Below, one piece after another: positions 1 through 9,640 of a stretch of 64,000 bases of DNA. Both the position numbers and the translations under genes were made by a program. The notes beneath the pieces are model-generated. The model worked only from the letters and a program-made list of their open reading frames with translations, made no database searches and was not told where the DNA came from. Location: assembly GCA_043747745.1 (NCBI GenBank), contig JAYTOP010000012.1:57940-121939 (forward strand), read 5' to 3'. The stretch is from SZAS-103 sp043747745 (lineage in GTDB: Bacteria > Pseudomonadota > Gammaproteobacteria > Xanthomonadales > Xanthomonadaceae). Position 1 is the first letter of the stretch. Each line of letters begins with the position of its first letter.

Positions 1-262
1 CCGACATTTCCGAATCGCGGTACAGCCGTCCGATGCTCAACAACAAGCCGAGGAAAAGGCCCAGCGGCAGCACCATCGGCAACCAGCGCAGCACACGCAG
101 GCCCAACTGCGACAGCATCAGCGCGACAGGCACCTTGCCGGCGGCAATTTCGGCCAGCAGGTCGGCGACCACCACGCCCATCGCCACGAACAGCAGCACC
201 ACGGTGGTGGCCACGACCGACTGCACGAATTCGCGCAACAGATAGCGATCGATCGTCAGCAC
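1..262 (-). CDS. lptF: LptF, LPS export permease (5' part only)
   Basis: N-terminal 87 residues of an LptF-type inner-membrane permease, cut by the left edge of the window. Reading leftwards from a GTG at 262, the product starts VLTIDRYLLREF, has a first membrane segment, then the LptF/LptG-style stretch with LSQLGLRVLRWLPMVLP and RLYRDSEM. LptF pairs with LptG and the LptB ATPase to extract lipopolysaccharide from the inner membrane and pass it to LptC. In gammaproteobacteria lptF commonly stands divergent to pepA, as here, which supports the call. GTG is the only sensible start before the conserved IDRYLLREF. Confidence 0.85.
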   Translation of the reverse strand, partial: MLTIDRYLLREFVQSVVATTVVLLFVAMGVVVADLLAEIAAGKVPVALMLSQLGLRVLRWLPMVLPLGLFLGLLLSIGRLYRDSEMS

Positions 263-473
263 AGGCTGTTGGCCGGGGCAGGAATGGATGCCAGGAAGGT
301 GCTGTGCGACAGGTGGCAGGTGATGGTCAGATCGAACTCGGCATGAAAGGCGGGGGCTGCTTGCTTTAGACTCTGCGGTTTCCGGTTGGCCCACGACGAC
401 CTTGACCCGCGCAATGCCGCCTTGCGGTCGGACGCGCATCCCCAGAACTGCCGCATTCTACGGAACTTCGCCG

Positions 474-1952
474 ATGACCCTGCAATTCGCCCTGAATCAC
501 ACCGACGCGGCTGCACTCGCCACCGACTGCATCGTGCTTGGCATCTTCGCCGATGAAGCGTTAAGCCCCACCGGCGAAGCGGTCGATCGCGCGAGCAATG
601 GTCGCCTGCGCACCTTGATTGCACGCGGCGATGTGTCCGGCAAGACCGGCCGCAGCGTGCTGCTGCACGATCTCGCAGGCATCGCCGCGCCGCGCGTACT
701 CGCGGTCGGCCTCGGCGAAGCGGCGAAATTCGGCGTACCGCAATACCTGCGTGCGATCGCCGACGGCGTGCGTGCGCTGAAATCCGGCGCCAGCAATTCC
801 GCGCTGTGCACGCTGACCGAACTCGACGTACCGGGCCGCGACGCAAACTGGCGCGTGCGCCAAGCCGTGATCGCCGCCGACCACGCGGCCTATCGCTACA
901 CCCAGAACATCACCCGCAAGCCCGATGCCGGGCTTGAAACCCTGCATCTGACCGCCGATGCTGCGCAGCAGGCAGCACTCGACGCGGGCGTGGGCATCGC
1001 CGCGGGCATCGCCTACACGCGCGAACTTGGCAACCTGCCGCCGAACATCTGCAATCCGGCCTACCTCGCCGAACGCGCGCAACAGCTTGCAAGCGAACAC
1101 GACCACGTGACTTGCGAAATCCTCGAGCGCGCCGACATGGAACAACTCGGCATGGGCTCGCTGCTCGCGGTGTCGCGCGGCTCGGCGAATCCACCGAAAT
1201 TCATCGTGCTCAAGCACAGCGGCGGTGGCGATGCCAAACCTTACGTGCTCATCGGCAAGGGCATCACCTTCGACTCGGGCGGCCTGAACCTCAAGGTGCA
1301 GGGCGGCATCGAGGAGATGAAGTTCGACATGCTCGGGGCCGCCAGCGTGTTCGGCGTATTCCACACCGCCGCCTCGCTGAAGCTGCCGATCAACCTGGTC
1401 TGCATCGTACCGGCCGTGGAAAACATGGCCGACGGCGACGCCTATCGCCCAAGCGACGTGCTGACCTCGATGTCGGGCAAGACCATCGAAGTGCTCAACA
1501 CCGATGCCGAAGGCCGCTTGATCCTCTGCGACGCGCTGACCTACGCGCAGCGCTTCGAGCCGCAGGCGCTGATCGACGTGGCCACGCTGACCGGTGCCTG
1601 CGTGGTCGCGCTCGGCAAGCACGCGCATGGCTTGATGAGCAAGCACGACGACCTGTCGAGTGAATTGCTGAGCGCCGGCGAAAACGTGTTCGACCGCGCT
1701 TGGCGGCTGCCGCTGTGGGACGAATACCAGGCGCAGCTCGAATCAGGCTTCGCGGACGTCGCCAACATCGGCGGCAAGTACGCGGGCGCGATCACCGCAG
1801 GCTGCTTCCTGTCGCGCTTCGCCGAAGGCCAGCGCTGGGCGCACCTGGATATCGCCGGCACATCGTGGGACGAAGGCAAGAAGGGCCTCGCCTCGGGTCG
1901 GCCAGTCGGAATGCTCTGCCAGTGGTTGCTAGATAGAGCGGGTGGGGCGTGA
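474..1952 (+). CDS. pepA: Cytosolic (leucyl) aminopeptidase PepA
   Basis: M17 family leucyl aminopeptidase of 492 residues. It removes N-terminal amino acids from peptides in the cytosol using two metal ions, and the family also has DNA-binding roles in Xer recombination in some species. The signature NTDAEGRL lies at residues 342-349 and the metal/catalytic segment GKGITFDSGG starts at Lys262 (approximate numbering). An in-frame upstream start at 402 exists, but the extra 24 residues are proline/arginine-rich and unlike the family, so ATG 474 is preferred. Its stop overlaps the start of the next small membrane gene. Divergent from lptF. Confidence 0.96.
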   Translation: MTLQFALNHTDAAALATDCIVLGIFADEALSPTGEAVDRASNGRLRTLIARGDVSGKTGRSVLLHDLAGIAAPRVLAVGLGEAAKFGVPQYLRAIADGVRALKSGASNSALCTLTELDVPGRDANWRVRQAVIAADHAAYRYTQNITRKPDAGLETLHLTADAAQQAALDAGVGIAAGIAYTRELGNLPPNICNPAYLAERAQQLASEHDHVTCEILERADMEQLGMGSLLAVSRGSANPPKFIVLKHSGGGDAKPYVLIGKGITFDSGGLNLKVQGGIEEMKFDMLGAASVFGVFHTAASLKLPINLVCIVPAVENMADGDAYRPSDVLTSMSGKTIEVLNTDAEGRLILCDALTYAQRFEPQALIDVATLTGACVVALGKHAHGLMSKHDDLSSELLSAGENVFDRAWRLPLWDEYQAQLESGFADVANIGGKYAGAITAGCFLSRFAEGQRWAHLDIAGTSWDEGKKGLASGRPVGMLCQWLLDRAGGA

Positions 1953-2338
1953 CCAGAACACGAGCCGCCCTTTTTTCGCTGGCGACAACAATGTTCGCGG
2001 AGGGTATCTATGTGATGTGGAGTCGGTCAGCACATCCGATTTCTGCTGATGCCAATATATTTGCCAGCGGGTTGTTCGTTGCCTTGGGGCTGTACTGGAT
2101 TTTTCTGTGGTTAAGCGGCGACCAACAGCAAAATGGCTACCGCCGCTCCGTGATGATGAACATCGGTATTGCAGCACTCGGCATTGTCTTTCTTCCTGTG
2201 TACCTCTACCGATCACGCGCTCCGGGGCAAAAAGCCAAAGCGATCGGTCTGTTCTTCCTTTCATGCATCGGTTGCTATCTGATTACTGTGGCGGGAGTTG
2301 TTGCGGGAATGTTGATGTTTGGTCATTACAAGCTGTAA
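1949..2338 (+). CDS. Small hypothetical membrane protein
   Basis: 129-residue protein starting at a GTG that overlaps the pepA stop by four bases (GTGA), so it is probably translationally coupled to pepA. About three or four hydrophobic segments are visible (around residues 5-25, 40-57, 68-87 and 97-122), implying an inner-membrane protein. Codon use is less GC-rich than pepA, valS and holC, with many A/T third positions, hinting at a different origin or relaxed selection. No family recognised. Confidence 0.6.
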   Translation: MTRTRAALFSLATTMFAEGIYVMWSRSAHPISADANIFASGLFVALGLYWIFLWLSGDQQQNGYRRSVMMNIGIAALGIVFLPVYLYRSRAPGQKAKAIGLFFLSCIGCYLITVAGVVAGMLMFGHYKL

Positions 2339-2350
2339 GGGTGCAATGCC

Positions 2351-2776
2351 ATGCCCCGCGCCGACTTCTACCTGATCGCCAAGCCGCGCTTCCGCGACGA
2401 CCCGCTGCTGCTGGTCTGCGAACTCGCGCGCAAGGCGCATGACGCCGGCTCGCCCACGCTGATCCTCGCGCGCGATGCGGAACAGGCCGAGGCGATTGAC
2501 GATGCGCTGTGGTCGTTCGACCCGGATGCCTACATCCCGCACCAGATCGTTGGCATGGATGAGGACGAGGACGAAGCGCCGGTTTTGATTGCATCGCCGG
2601 ACTGCGATGCGCCCGGGCGCGCGCTCATCATCAACCTGCGCGACGAAGCCGTGACCTTGCCCTGCGACCGCGTGCTCGAAGTGGTGCCTGCGGACGAGTC
2701 CGCGCGCGAACCGTTGCGGCAACGCTGGCGCGAATATCAGGCACGTGGATTCGAACTCAACAAGCACGATATGTAG
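2351..2776 (+). CDS. holC: DNA polymerase III subunit chi
   Basis: 141-residue HolC. It starts MPRADFYLI and keeps the chi-like order with LARKAHDAGSPTLILARD, LWSFDPDAYIPHQI and PVLIASPD, ending in an arginine-rich C-terminus. Chi joins psi (HolD) in the clamp-loader complex and contacts SSB during lagging-strand synthesis. The pepA-holC-valS order is conserved in many gammaproteobacteria, which supports the assignment. A candidate for its partner psi is encoded at 11212-11592 in this same window. Confidence 0.93.
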   Translation: MPRADFYLIAKPRFRDDPLLLVCELARKAHDAGSPTLILARDAEQAEAIDDALWSFDPDAYIPHQIVGMDEDEDEAPVLIASPDCDAPGRALIINLRDEAVTLPCDRVLEVVPADESAREPLRQRWREYQARGFELNKHDM

Positions 2777-2784
2777 ATGAAAAC

Positions 2785-2945
2785 AGGGGCTGGGGATTGG
2801 AGGCTGGGGAGAATATCCTGAGCCCGTCATCCCGGCGCACGCCGGGATCCATTTTGACGTTTCATCCTTTACGCAAAAGGCCAGGATCAACATGGATCCC
2901 GGCTTGACCAGCCTTTCGGCTGTTGAAAGCCGCCGGGATGACGAT
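2785..2945. repeat. G-rich tract plus long intergenic dyad between holC and valS
   Basis: The holC-valS gap holds a G-rich tract (about 2785-2812, GGGGCTGGGG type) followed by a dyad. CGTCATCCCGGC at 2825-2836 is exactly complementary to 2932-2943, and GGATCCAT near 2844 pairs with ATGGATCC near 2892. It resembles the widespread GTCATCCCGGCG intergenic palindromes of proteobacteria. It may act as a transcript-stabilising or terminating structure before valS. Confidence 0.7.
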
Positions 2946-2971
2946 CAACCGCAAATACCGAACAAGACGCG

Positions 2972-5881
2972 ATGGCGACCATGGACAAGAGCTACGAACC
3001 GCAGAGTTTCGAGACGCGCTGGTACGCCCAGTGGGAAGCGAGCGGCTGCTTCAAGCCCAGCGGCACGGGCACGCCGTACACGATCCTGCTGCCGCCGCCG
3101 AACGTCACCGGCACCCTGCACATGGGCCACGCGTTCCAGCACACGTTGATGGATGCGCTGATCCGCTATCACCGCATGCGCGTCGCTCCCGATGGAACGC
3201 GCTACGACACGTTGTGGCAGATGGGCACCGACCACGCCGGCATCGCGACCGAGATGGTGGTGAATCGCAATCTCGCATTGGAGGGCAAAGGCGAGACGCG
3301 CGATTCGCTCGGGCGCGAGAAGTTCATCGAGAAAGTCTGGGAGTGGAAACAGGAATCCGGCGATACCATCGCGCGGCAGATGCGCCGGCTCGGCGCGTCC
3401 GGCGACTGGTCGCGCGAAGTGTTCACGATGGACCCGATGCCGTCGCAGGCGGTGGTCGAAGCGTTCGTGCGCCTGTACGAAGAACAACTCATTTATCGCG
3501 GCCAGCGCCTGGTGAACTGGGACCCGGTACTGAAGACAGCGATCTCGGACCTTGAGGTCGTCAGCGAGGAAGAAGATGGCTTCATGTGGTCGATCCGCTA
3601 CGACGTAATCGATCCGCAGCCCGGTGAACCCGACCATCTTGTTGTCGCGACGACGCGACCGGAGACGATGCTTGGCGACGTTGCTGTGGCAGTGCATCCG
3701 GAAGACGAGCGCTATGCCGCGCTAGTGAAGAACAAGCGTCGGCTGCGGTTGCCTTTGACCGAGCGCGAGATTCCGATCATTGCTGACGACTATGTGGATC
3801 GAGAGTTCGGAACCGGCGCAGTCAAGATCACGCCTGCACATGACTTCAATGACTATGCGATTGGGCAGCGGCATGCTCTGCAGCCGATAAACATCTTCAC
3901 GAAAGAAGCCAAGATCGTGAGCGACATGGATTGGCACAGATTCAATCGCTCGACGAATCCCACTCCGATCAATGAAGTTTCCGATGTAATCGACATGGCT
4001 AGTGACATCGGCATCCCGGAAAAATACTGGGGTCTCGACCGCTACGACGCACGCAAGGTCGTACTTGCAGACCTCGAGGAAACCGGCCTGCTGGTCGAGA
4101 GGAAGAACCACAAACTGCAAGTCCCGCGTGGCGACCGCACCGGGCAAGTCATCGAGCCGTACCTGACCGACCAGTGGTTCGTGAAGATGGACACGCTCGG
4201 CGCACGCGGGCTCGAACTCGCAGAAGGTGTTGATGGACAGCCGGGCGCCGTGAAATTCGTGCCGCCGAACTGGATCAACACTTACCGCCACTGGATGGGC
4301 AACATCCAGGACTGGTGCATCAGCCGCCAGCTCTGGTGGGGCCATCGCATTCCGGCGTGGTACGACGAGAGCGGCAAGATTTACGTTGGTCGCGACGAAC
4401 CCGAAGTACGTGCGAAGCACGCGCTCCGTTCCGATGTCGCGCTGCGCCAGGACAATGATGTCCTCGAAACCTGGTTCTCGTCCGCGCTGTGGCCGTTCTC
4501 GACGATGGGTTGGCCGAATGAGGATGCGATGCAGGCGCGCGGATTCGACAAGTTCGTGCCGAGCGACGTGCTGGTCACCGGCTTCGACATCATCTTCTTC
4601 TGGGTCGCGCGCATGATCTTCATGACCGACCATTTCACCGGCAAGGTGCCGTTCCGCGAGGTCTACATCACCGGTCTGGTGCGCGACGCGCACGGCCAGA
4701 AAATGTCCAAGTCCAAAGGCAACGTGATCGACCCGATCGACCTGATCGACGGCATCGCGCTCGACGACCTCGTCGTCAAGCGCACGTCCGGCCTGATGCA
4801 ACCGCAGATGGCCGCGAAGATCGAGAAGGCCACACGCAAGGAATTCCCCGACGGCATCCCCGCGTTCGGCGCCGATGCGCTGCGCTTCACGTTCGCATCA
4901 TTGGCAACGCATGGCCGCGACATCAAGTTCGATTTGAACCGTTGCGAGGGATACAAGAATTTCTGCAACAAGCTGTGGAATGCAGCGCGCTTCGTGCTGA
5001 TGAATTGCGAAGGGTTCACGGCAAGCGGTGCGCCGCAACCGACGACGGATGCGGAGCACTGGATCCTTCATGAGTTCATGCACACGCTGCGGCGTGTCGA
5101 AGGCCACTACGCGGACTATCGGTTCGATCTAGTCGCGGAAGCGCTCTACGATTTCACTTGGAACCAATACTGCGACTGGTTCTTGGAACTCGCCAAACCA
5201 GCACTGCAGGCGAACGATGCATCGGCGGCATCGACACGCCACACGCTGCTTTTCGTGCTCGAATCGTTGTTGCGTGCGCTGCATCCGCTGATCCCGTTCG
5301 TCACCGAGGAAATCTGGCAGAACGTCGCATCGAAGCTTGGCATTCCGGCAGGATCGATCAGCACGCAGCCATATCCCGAACACGCTTCCATCGCCGCGGA
5401 TGCGGCTACAGCATCGCGCGTCGAGATCCTGAAAGGCGCGATCATCCAGATTCGTTCGATCCGCAGCCAGATGAATATCCCGCCATCTAAGCTGGTTCCG
5501 CTGCTGGTCGAAGGTCCGGCGGACGACACGATCCTTGTGCAACTGTGCGGTCAGGAAGCGAGCCTGAAATACATTGCGCGCCTTGCGTCCGTGGTTGCCC
5601 TCGGCAAGACAGAACCGCCGCCATCGGCAATGGCGCCTTTTTCCGGATTGAAACTGCATATCCCCCTCGCGGGCCTTATCGACCTCGACGCCGAACGCAC
5701 GCGCATCGCCAAGGAAATCGCACGCATCGAAGCCGAGATCCGCAAGTGCGAAGGCAAGCTCGCGAGCGAGACCTTCGTGCAGAACGCGCCAGCTGCCGTC
5801 GTGGGGCAGGAACGCGCGCGGCTCGCTGACTGGACGACGCAACGCGACGCTCTCATAGCGCAACGCGAGCGCCTGGCCTGA
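2972..5881 (+). CDS. valS: Valyl-tRNA synthetase
   Basis: Class I aminoacyl-tRNA synthetase of 969 residues that charges tRNA-Val and edits mischarged threonine. The HIGH motif is HMGH at residues 50-53, the KMSKS motif lies at 577-581, the editing domain lies between them, and the C-terminus ends in the ValRS coiled coil (about 905-969, rich in E, R and K). Start MATMDK; a second in-frame ATG lies three codons later. Downstream of holC, the classical gammaproteobacterial order. The base composition around 3720-4000 is noticeably less GC-rich than the rest, but the reading frame is intact. Confidence 0.98.
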   Translation: MATMDKSYEPQSFETRWYAQWEASGCFKPSGTGTPYTILLPPPNVTGTLHMGHAFQHTLMDALIRYHRMRVAPDGTRYDTLWQMGTDHAGIATEMVVNRNLALEGKGETRDSLGREKFIEKVWEWKQESGDTIARQMRRLGASGDWSREVFTMDPMPSQAVVEAFVRLYEEQLIYRGQRLVNWDPVLKTAISDLEVVSEEEDGFMWSIRYDVIDPQPGEPDHLVVATTRPETMLGDVAVAVHPEDERYAALVKNKRRLRLPLTEREIPIIADDYVDREFGTGAVKITPAHDFNDYAIGQRHALQPINIFTKEAKIVSDMDWHRFNRSTNPTPINEVSDVIDMASDIGIPEKYWGLDRYDARKVVLADLEETGLLVERKNHKLQVPRGDRTGQVIEPYLTDQWFVKMDTLGARGLELAEGVDGQPGAVKFVPPNWINTYRHWMGNIQDWCISRQLWWGHRIPAWYDESGKIYVGRDEPEVRAKHALRSDVALRQDNDVLETWFSSALWPFSTMGWPNEDAMQARGFDKFVPSDVLVTGFDIIFFWVARMIFMTDHFTGKVPFREVYITGLVRDAHGQKMSKSKGNVIDPIDLIDGIALDDLVVKRTSGLMQPQMAAKIEKATRKEFPDGIPAFGADALRFTFASLATHGRDIKFDLNRCEGYKNFCNKLWNAARFVLMNCEGFTASGAPQPTTDAEHWILHEFMHTLRRVEGHYADYRFDLVAEALYDFTWNQYCDWFLELAKPALQANDASAASTRHTLLFVLESLLRALHPLIPFVTEEIWQNVASKLGIPAGSISTQPYPEHASIAADAATASRVEILKGAIIQIRSIRSQMNIPPSKLVPLLVEGPADDTILVQLCGQEASLKYIARLASVVALGKTEPPPSAMAPFSGLKLHIPLAGLIDLDAERTRIAKEIARIEAEIRKCEGKLASETFVQNAPAAVVGQERARLADWTTQRDALIAQRERLA

Positions 5882-5891
5882 TTCCGGGACC

Positions 5892-6992
5892 ATGAAGCTC
5901 TCCATTCTTGCCACTGGCCGCGACAACAATTTCAACCTGATCCGGTTCCTGGCCGCGTTCGCGGTGTTGTACAGCCACAGCTACTCGATCGTTCTTGGAA
6001 TGGAAAGCAACGCCGAGCCGTTCGCTGGCCGCATCGGCTACACCCTGGGCGGTATCGCAGTCGATGTGTTCTTCATCACCAGCGGCTTCCTGGTAACCGC
6101 GAGCCTGCTGCGACTCGACAGTTTCAAGGCGTTCTTCCGTGCACGCGCGCTGCGAATCTTCCCGGCGCTGCTGCCGATGTCCATCCTGCTGGCGTGCATT
6201 CTGGGGCCGTGGTTCACGACCTTGTCTGTGCGCGATTATTTCTCCCACGCCGACGTCTACAAGTTCATCTTCAAGAACGCGACCATCCTCACGGGCTGGA
6301 AAGACAAACTGCCAGGTGTTTTCGAGAACCTGCCGCTGAAACCGGCCGTCAATGGATCGCTGTGGACGCTCCCCTTCGAGATGCGATGCTATATGGGCGT
6401 GGCGCTGATGTGGTTCGTTGCGGCTGCGTTCAAATCCGATCGCACCGCTCGATTCGCGTGGATGATCGCGGCTTTCACGGTGTCGATGCTGGCCGGTTTC
6501 TGGATCGCGCACAGCACCGGTTACAGGCACTGGCACACCTTCCGGCTGCTCTACATGTTCTTCAGCGGCGCGATGATGTATGTCTTGCGCGATCGCATCC
6601 GGATGCAGCACTGGATCGCTGGCCTGCTGGCAACGTCGTTGTGCGTGTTCGGGGTGCTGCTGCCTGCCGGCTTCTTCTGGATCTACCCGCCGGTTGTCGG
6701 CTACCTGATCCTGTATTGCGCGTATGTTCCGGGAGGCTGGTTGCGGCAGTTCAATCGACTCGGCGATTACTCCTACGGCATCTACATCTATGCATTCCCG
6801 GTGCAACAGGCGCTGGTCGCTTCGATCCCCGGCATCTCGGTTCCGTCCCTGATCGCGATGGCAGGATTGATCACCCTGGCATTGGCGATGTTGTCCTGGC
6901 ACCTGGTCGAAAAACGCGCACTCCGGCTGAAATCGAGAGGTGATGCCGGCGGGAGTAGGCTCGCTCCAGAGCAACCAATCGTCAGCCTGTGA
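5892..6992 (+). CDS. Acyltransferase-3 family membrane protein (OafA-like)
   Basis: 366-residue integral membrane acyltransferase of the OafA/YrhL/NodX type. It begins NFNLIRFLAAFAVLYSHSY, the usual first helix with R and H, followed by GGIAVDVFFITSGFLV, then about ten hydrophobic segments and a C-terminal HLVEKR, typical of this family. Such proteins O-acylate sugars of LPS, exopolysaccharide or peptidoglycan, taking acyl groups across the inner membrane. It follows valS by ten bases and precedes an MBOAT gene and two SGNH-like genes, so it is probably part of an envelope-glycan acylation set. The substrate cannot be read from the sequence. Confidence 0.88.
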   Translation: MKLSILATGRDNNFNLIRFLAAFAVLYSHSYSIVLGMESNAEPFAGRIGYTLGGIAVDVFFITSGFLVTASLLRLDSFKAFFRARALRIFPALLPMSILLACILGPWFTTLSVRDYFSHADVYKFIFKNATILTGWKDKLPGVFENLPLKPAVNGSLWTLPFEMRCYMGVALMWFVAAAFKSDRTARFAWMIAAFTVSMLAGFWIAHSTGYRHWHTFRLLYMFFSGAMMYVLRDRIRMQHWIAGLLATSLCVFGVLLPAGFFWIYPPVVGYLILYCAYVPGGWLRQFNRLGDYSYGIYIYAFPVQQALVASIPGISVPSLIAMAGLITLALAMLSWHLVEKRALRLKSRGDAGGSRLAPEQPIVSL

Positions 6993-7021
6993 TCCTTTGC
7001 TGCTCCGGAGCGGACTAACCG

Positions 7022-8437
7022 ATGCTGTTCAACTCGCTGACGTTCCTGGCCTTCTTCGTGATCGTCCTGATCGCGCATCAATTGATGCCGACCTGGACGG
7101 CACGCAAGACTGTACTGCTGGTCGCGAGCTATGTGTTTTACGCGGCGTGGAATCCTCCGTATGTCGCGATCCTGCTGTTTTCGACCAGCATGGACTGGTG
7201 GCTCGCGCGGCGGATCTGGCGTTGCGACGATGGGCCGCGCAGGAAAGCACTGTTGATCGTCAGCCTGCTCGTCAATCTCGGCCTGCTGGGGTTCTTCAAG
7301 TACGGCGGTTTCCTGCTCGCGAATTTCCAGGATGCGGCTGCTGCGCTGGGTATCGTCTATCACCCGCCGGCATGGAACATCCTGTTGCCGGTCGGCATCT
7401 CGTTCTACACCTTCGCATCGCTGTCCTACACGATCGACGTCTATCGGCGCGAGATCCGCGGCGATTGTTCGTTCCTCGACTACGCATTGTTCGTCAGTTT
7501 CTTCCCGCACCTGGTGGCCGGACCGATCGTGCGCGCCAGCAAATTGCTTCCGCAGATCCAGCAACCGCGACAGGTAACCCGCGATCAGTTGGGCTGGGGA
7601 CTGGTACTGGTCTGCATCGGATTGTTTTCCAAGGTCGTGCTGGCCGACACCGTCTTTGCACCGGTGGTCGACGCGATCTACACGAAGCCGGCGACCCACG
7701 GCGCGCTCGACATCTGGACTGGCGTGCTTGGGTTTTCCGGGCAGATCTATTTCGATTTCAGCGGCTACTCGCTGTGCGCGATCGGGCTTGCGCTGTGCTT
7801 CGGCTTCGAGTTTCCCGACAATTTCCACGCACCATATGCAGCGCGCGGTTTTTCGGATTTCTGGCGCCGCTGGCACATGTCGTTGTCCTCGTGGCTGCGC
7901 GACTATCTCTACATTCCACTCGGCGGCAATCGTGGCGGCGGCTGGCTGACCGACCGCAACGTGATGCTCACGATGCTGATCGGCGGACTGTGGCACGGCG
8001 CATCCTGGATGTTCGTGTTGTGGGGTGGATTGCACGGCATCTACCTTGTGGTCGAACGCCACCTGCGCGCACGCGCCGCGGCACCCATGGATGCGCCATT
8101 GGGCAGCCAGATACCGCTCACCATGCTGACTTTCCTGCTGGTGACATTGACCTGGATTCCGTTCCGGGCACCCGACATGCAGTCGGTGGGTTCGGTGTTC
8201 GCGGGTCTGTTCCGGTTCGGCGTCCCGAGCCAGCTCGAACCCTTCCAGATGCTGCTCTGCCTCGCGGGCATTGGCGCAACCATCCGCTGGCAATTCGCCC
8301 TGCGCGACAGTTCGCTCGAAGAACGATTCGGCAAGCTGTCCCGCGGTGTGCAGGCTGCGATCCTGGCCGTCTGCATGGTCAGCCTGTTCCTGTGGTCCGG
8401 CGGCGATGAACGTGCCTTCATCTATTTCCAGTTCTAG
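7022..8437 (+). CDS. MBOAT family O-acyltransferase (AlgI/PatA-like)
   Basis: 471-residue membrane-bound O-acyltransferase. Family marks are NSLTFLAFF at the N-terminus, FVSFFPHLVAGPIVR, FWRRWHMSLSSWLRDYLYIPLGG and the catalytic-type GGLWHGASW with His325. AlgI/PatA-like MBOATs move acetyl groups across the inner membrane to a periplasmic SGNH partner (AlgJ/AlgX, PatB), which then acetylates a polysaccharide. The next two genes encode just such SGNH-like proteins. The last 32 bases overlap the possible ATG start of the next gene, and a degenerate copy of the 3' end of this gene reappears near 9530-9665. Confidence 0.92.
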   Translation: MLFNSLTFLAFFVIVLIAHQLMPTWTARKTVLLVASYVFYAAWNPPYVAILLFSTSMDWWLARRIWRCDDGPRRKALLIVSLLVNLGLLGFFKYGGFLLANFQDAAAALGIVYHPPAWNILLPVGISFYTFASLSYTIDVYRREIRGDCSFLDYALFVSFFPHLVAGPIVRASKLLPQIQQPRQVTRDQLGWGLVLVCIGLFSKVVLADTVFAPVVDAIYTKPATHGALDIWTGVLGFSGQIYFDFSGYSLCAIGLALCFGFEFPDNFHAPYAARGFSDFWRRWHMSLSSWLRDYLYIPLGGNRGGGWLTDRNVMLTMLIGGLWHGASWMFVLWGGLHGIYLVVERHLRARAAAPMDAPLGSQIPLTMLTFLLVTLTWIPFRAPDMQSVGSVFAGLFRFGVPSQLEPFQMLLCLAGIGATIRWQFALRDSSLEERFGKLSRGVQAAILAVCMVSLFLWSGGDERAFIYFQF

Positions 8438-9638
8438 CCGCCGCATTCCGCAGGGCCATTGGCTGGCGGTGCTGGCTATCGCGCTGATCGCCCTTGTACT
8501 GGTCATCTGCGCGATGGAATTCCGCTTGGCCGCACGTGGCTTTGAGCCGACGATCATCGATTCGCAAGCGCTCTGGATCAAGCAACGCGAACGCGCCAGT
8601 GCGCTGGGTGCGAATGCACTTGTCCTGCTCGGCAATTCGCGAATGCAGCTCGATCTGGACACGGCCACATTACGGTCGCAAACACGCCTGAGTCCGGTGC
8701 AGTTGGCGATCGACAACAGTTCGTTCGTTCCTATTCTTGCCGGTCTCGCCCGGGATCCATCCATCCGAGGGACGGTGCTGGTCGCATACAGCGACAAATA
8801 TCTCGCAAATCCTGTGGAATACGACGCAGCGGACCAATACCAGATTGCATTCGACTCGGCTCCGCATTTCCGCCGGATCCCGGACTTTGCGGCATCGGAA
8901 GCCTGGCTGACCGATCGATTGCACGGCAGCCTGCGCAGCTATGCCGATGGCGCGCGACCTGTGTCGTCGCTGTTGTTGCGGATACTCGACGCGCGCGCGA
9001 CTCCGCAATACCTGGCAATCCTGCCGGATCGTTCGCGTCGCGCCGACTATCGCAGAGTGGACACGGCCGACCTTCGGGGTTCCTATTACACGAGTGTGAT
9101 CCGGATCCTGGACAGCAAGCTACCCGTGGATCCGATGTTGTCCGCTTCCGATGCCGAGTTGGAGCTGCAGCGCCGGATTGCAACGTTGATGCCGGAAAAC
9201 GGCGATCGCTTCGATCGTGCCCTTCGCAGCATCGATGCCATGGTCAAGGCGATCCAGAGTCGCGGAGGCCGCGTGATCTTCGTCGTGCTCCCGACCAGCG
9301 GCCTGGTCACGGCTGCCGACAACGCACGCTATCCGCGCACACGATTCTGGAATCGCTTCGTCGCGAGCACGACCGCAGGCACACTGCACTTCGAGGACTT
9401 GCCGAGCCTGCGCGGGTACACGTGTCCTGACGGATCGCATCTGGACGCACGCGACACGAAGCGATTCACATCTGCGCTCGTCAAGGCGATCGGACTGGAT
9501 GGATCGCCGCATGGAGCTGCCGCAGGCCACCGCGCAGGTTCACTCGAAGAGCGATTCGGCGGACTGGCTCTTGGCGCACATGCACGCGATGCCGATCGTG
9601 TGCAGCACCAGCCTTTTTATGTGGTCCAGCGGCGATAA
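8406..9638 (+). CDS. SGNH-hydrolase-like periplasmic protein, tandem copy 1
   Basis: About 410 residues from ATG 8406 (GTG 8412 is equally possible and matches the start used by copy 2). An N-terminal membrane anchor (about residues 18-36) is followed by a periplasmic domain with LLGNSRM (Ser78, block I nucleophile position) and CPDGSHLD (Asp342, His345, block V). This suits the acyl-transferring SGNH partner of the MBOAT protein upstream (PatB/AlgJ logic). The C-terminal tail of about 45 residues after KAIGL has no counterpart in copy 2. It begins with SLEERFG, which also occurs in the MBOAT C-terminus, so the tail is translated from a duplicated fragment of that gene. Confidence 0.82.
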   Translation: MNVPSSISSSSRRIPQGHWLAVLAIALIALVLVICAMEFRLAARGFEPTIIDSQALWIKQRERASALGANALVLLGNSRMQLDLDTATLRSQTRLSPVQLAIDNSSFVPILAGLARDPSIRGTVLVAYSDKYLANPVEYDAADQYQIAFDSAPHFRRIPDFAASEAWLTDRLHGSLRSYADGARPVSSLLLRILDARATPQYLAILPDRSRRADYRRVDTADLRGSYYTSVIRILDSKLPVDPMLSASDAELELQRRIATLMPENGDRFDRALRSIDAMVKAIQSRGGRVIFVVLPTSGLVTAADNARYPRTRFWNRFVASTTAGTLHFEDLPSLRGYTCPDGSHLDARDTKRFTSALVKAIGLDGSPHGAAAGHRAGSLEERFGGLALGAHARDADRVQHQPFYVVQRR

Positions 9639-9640
9639 AC

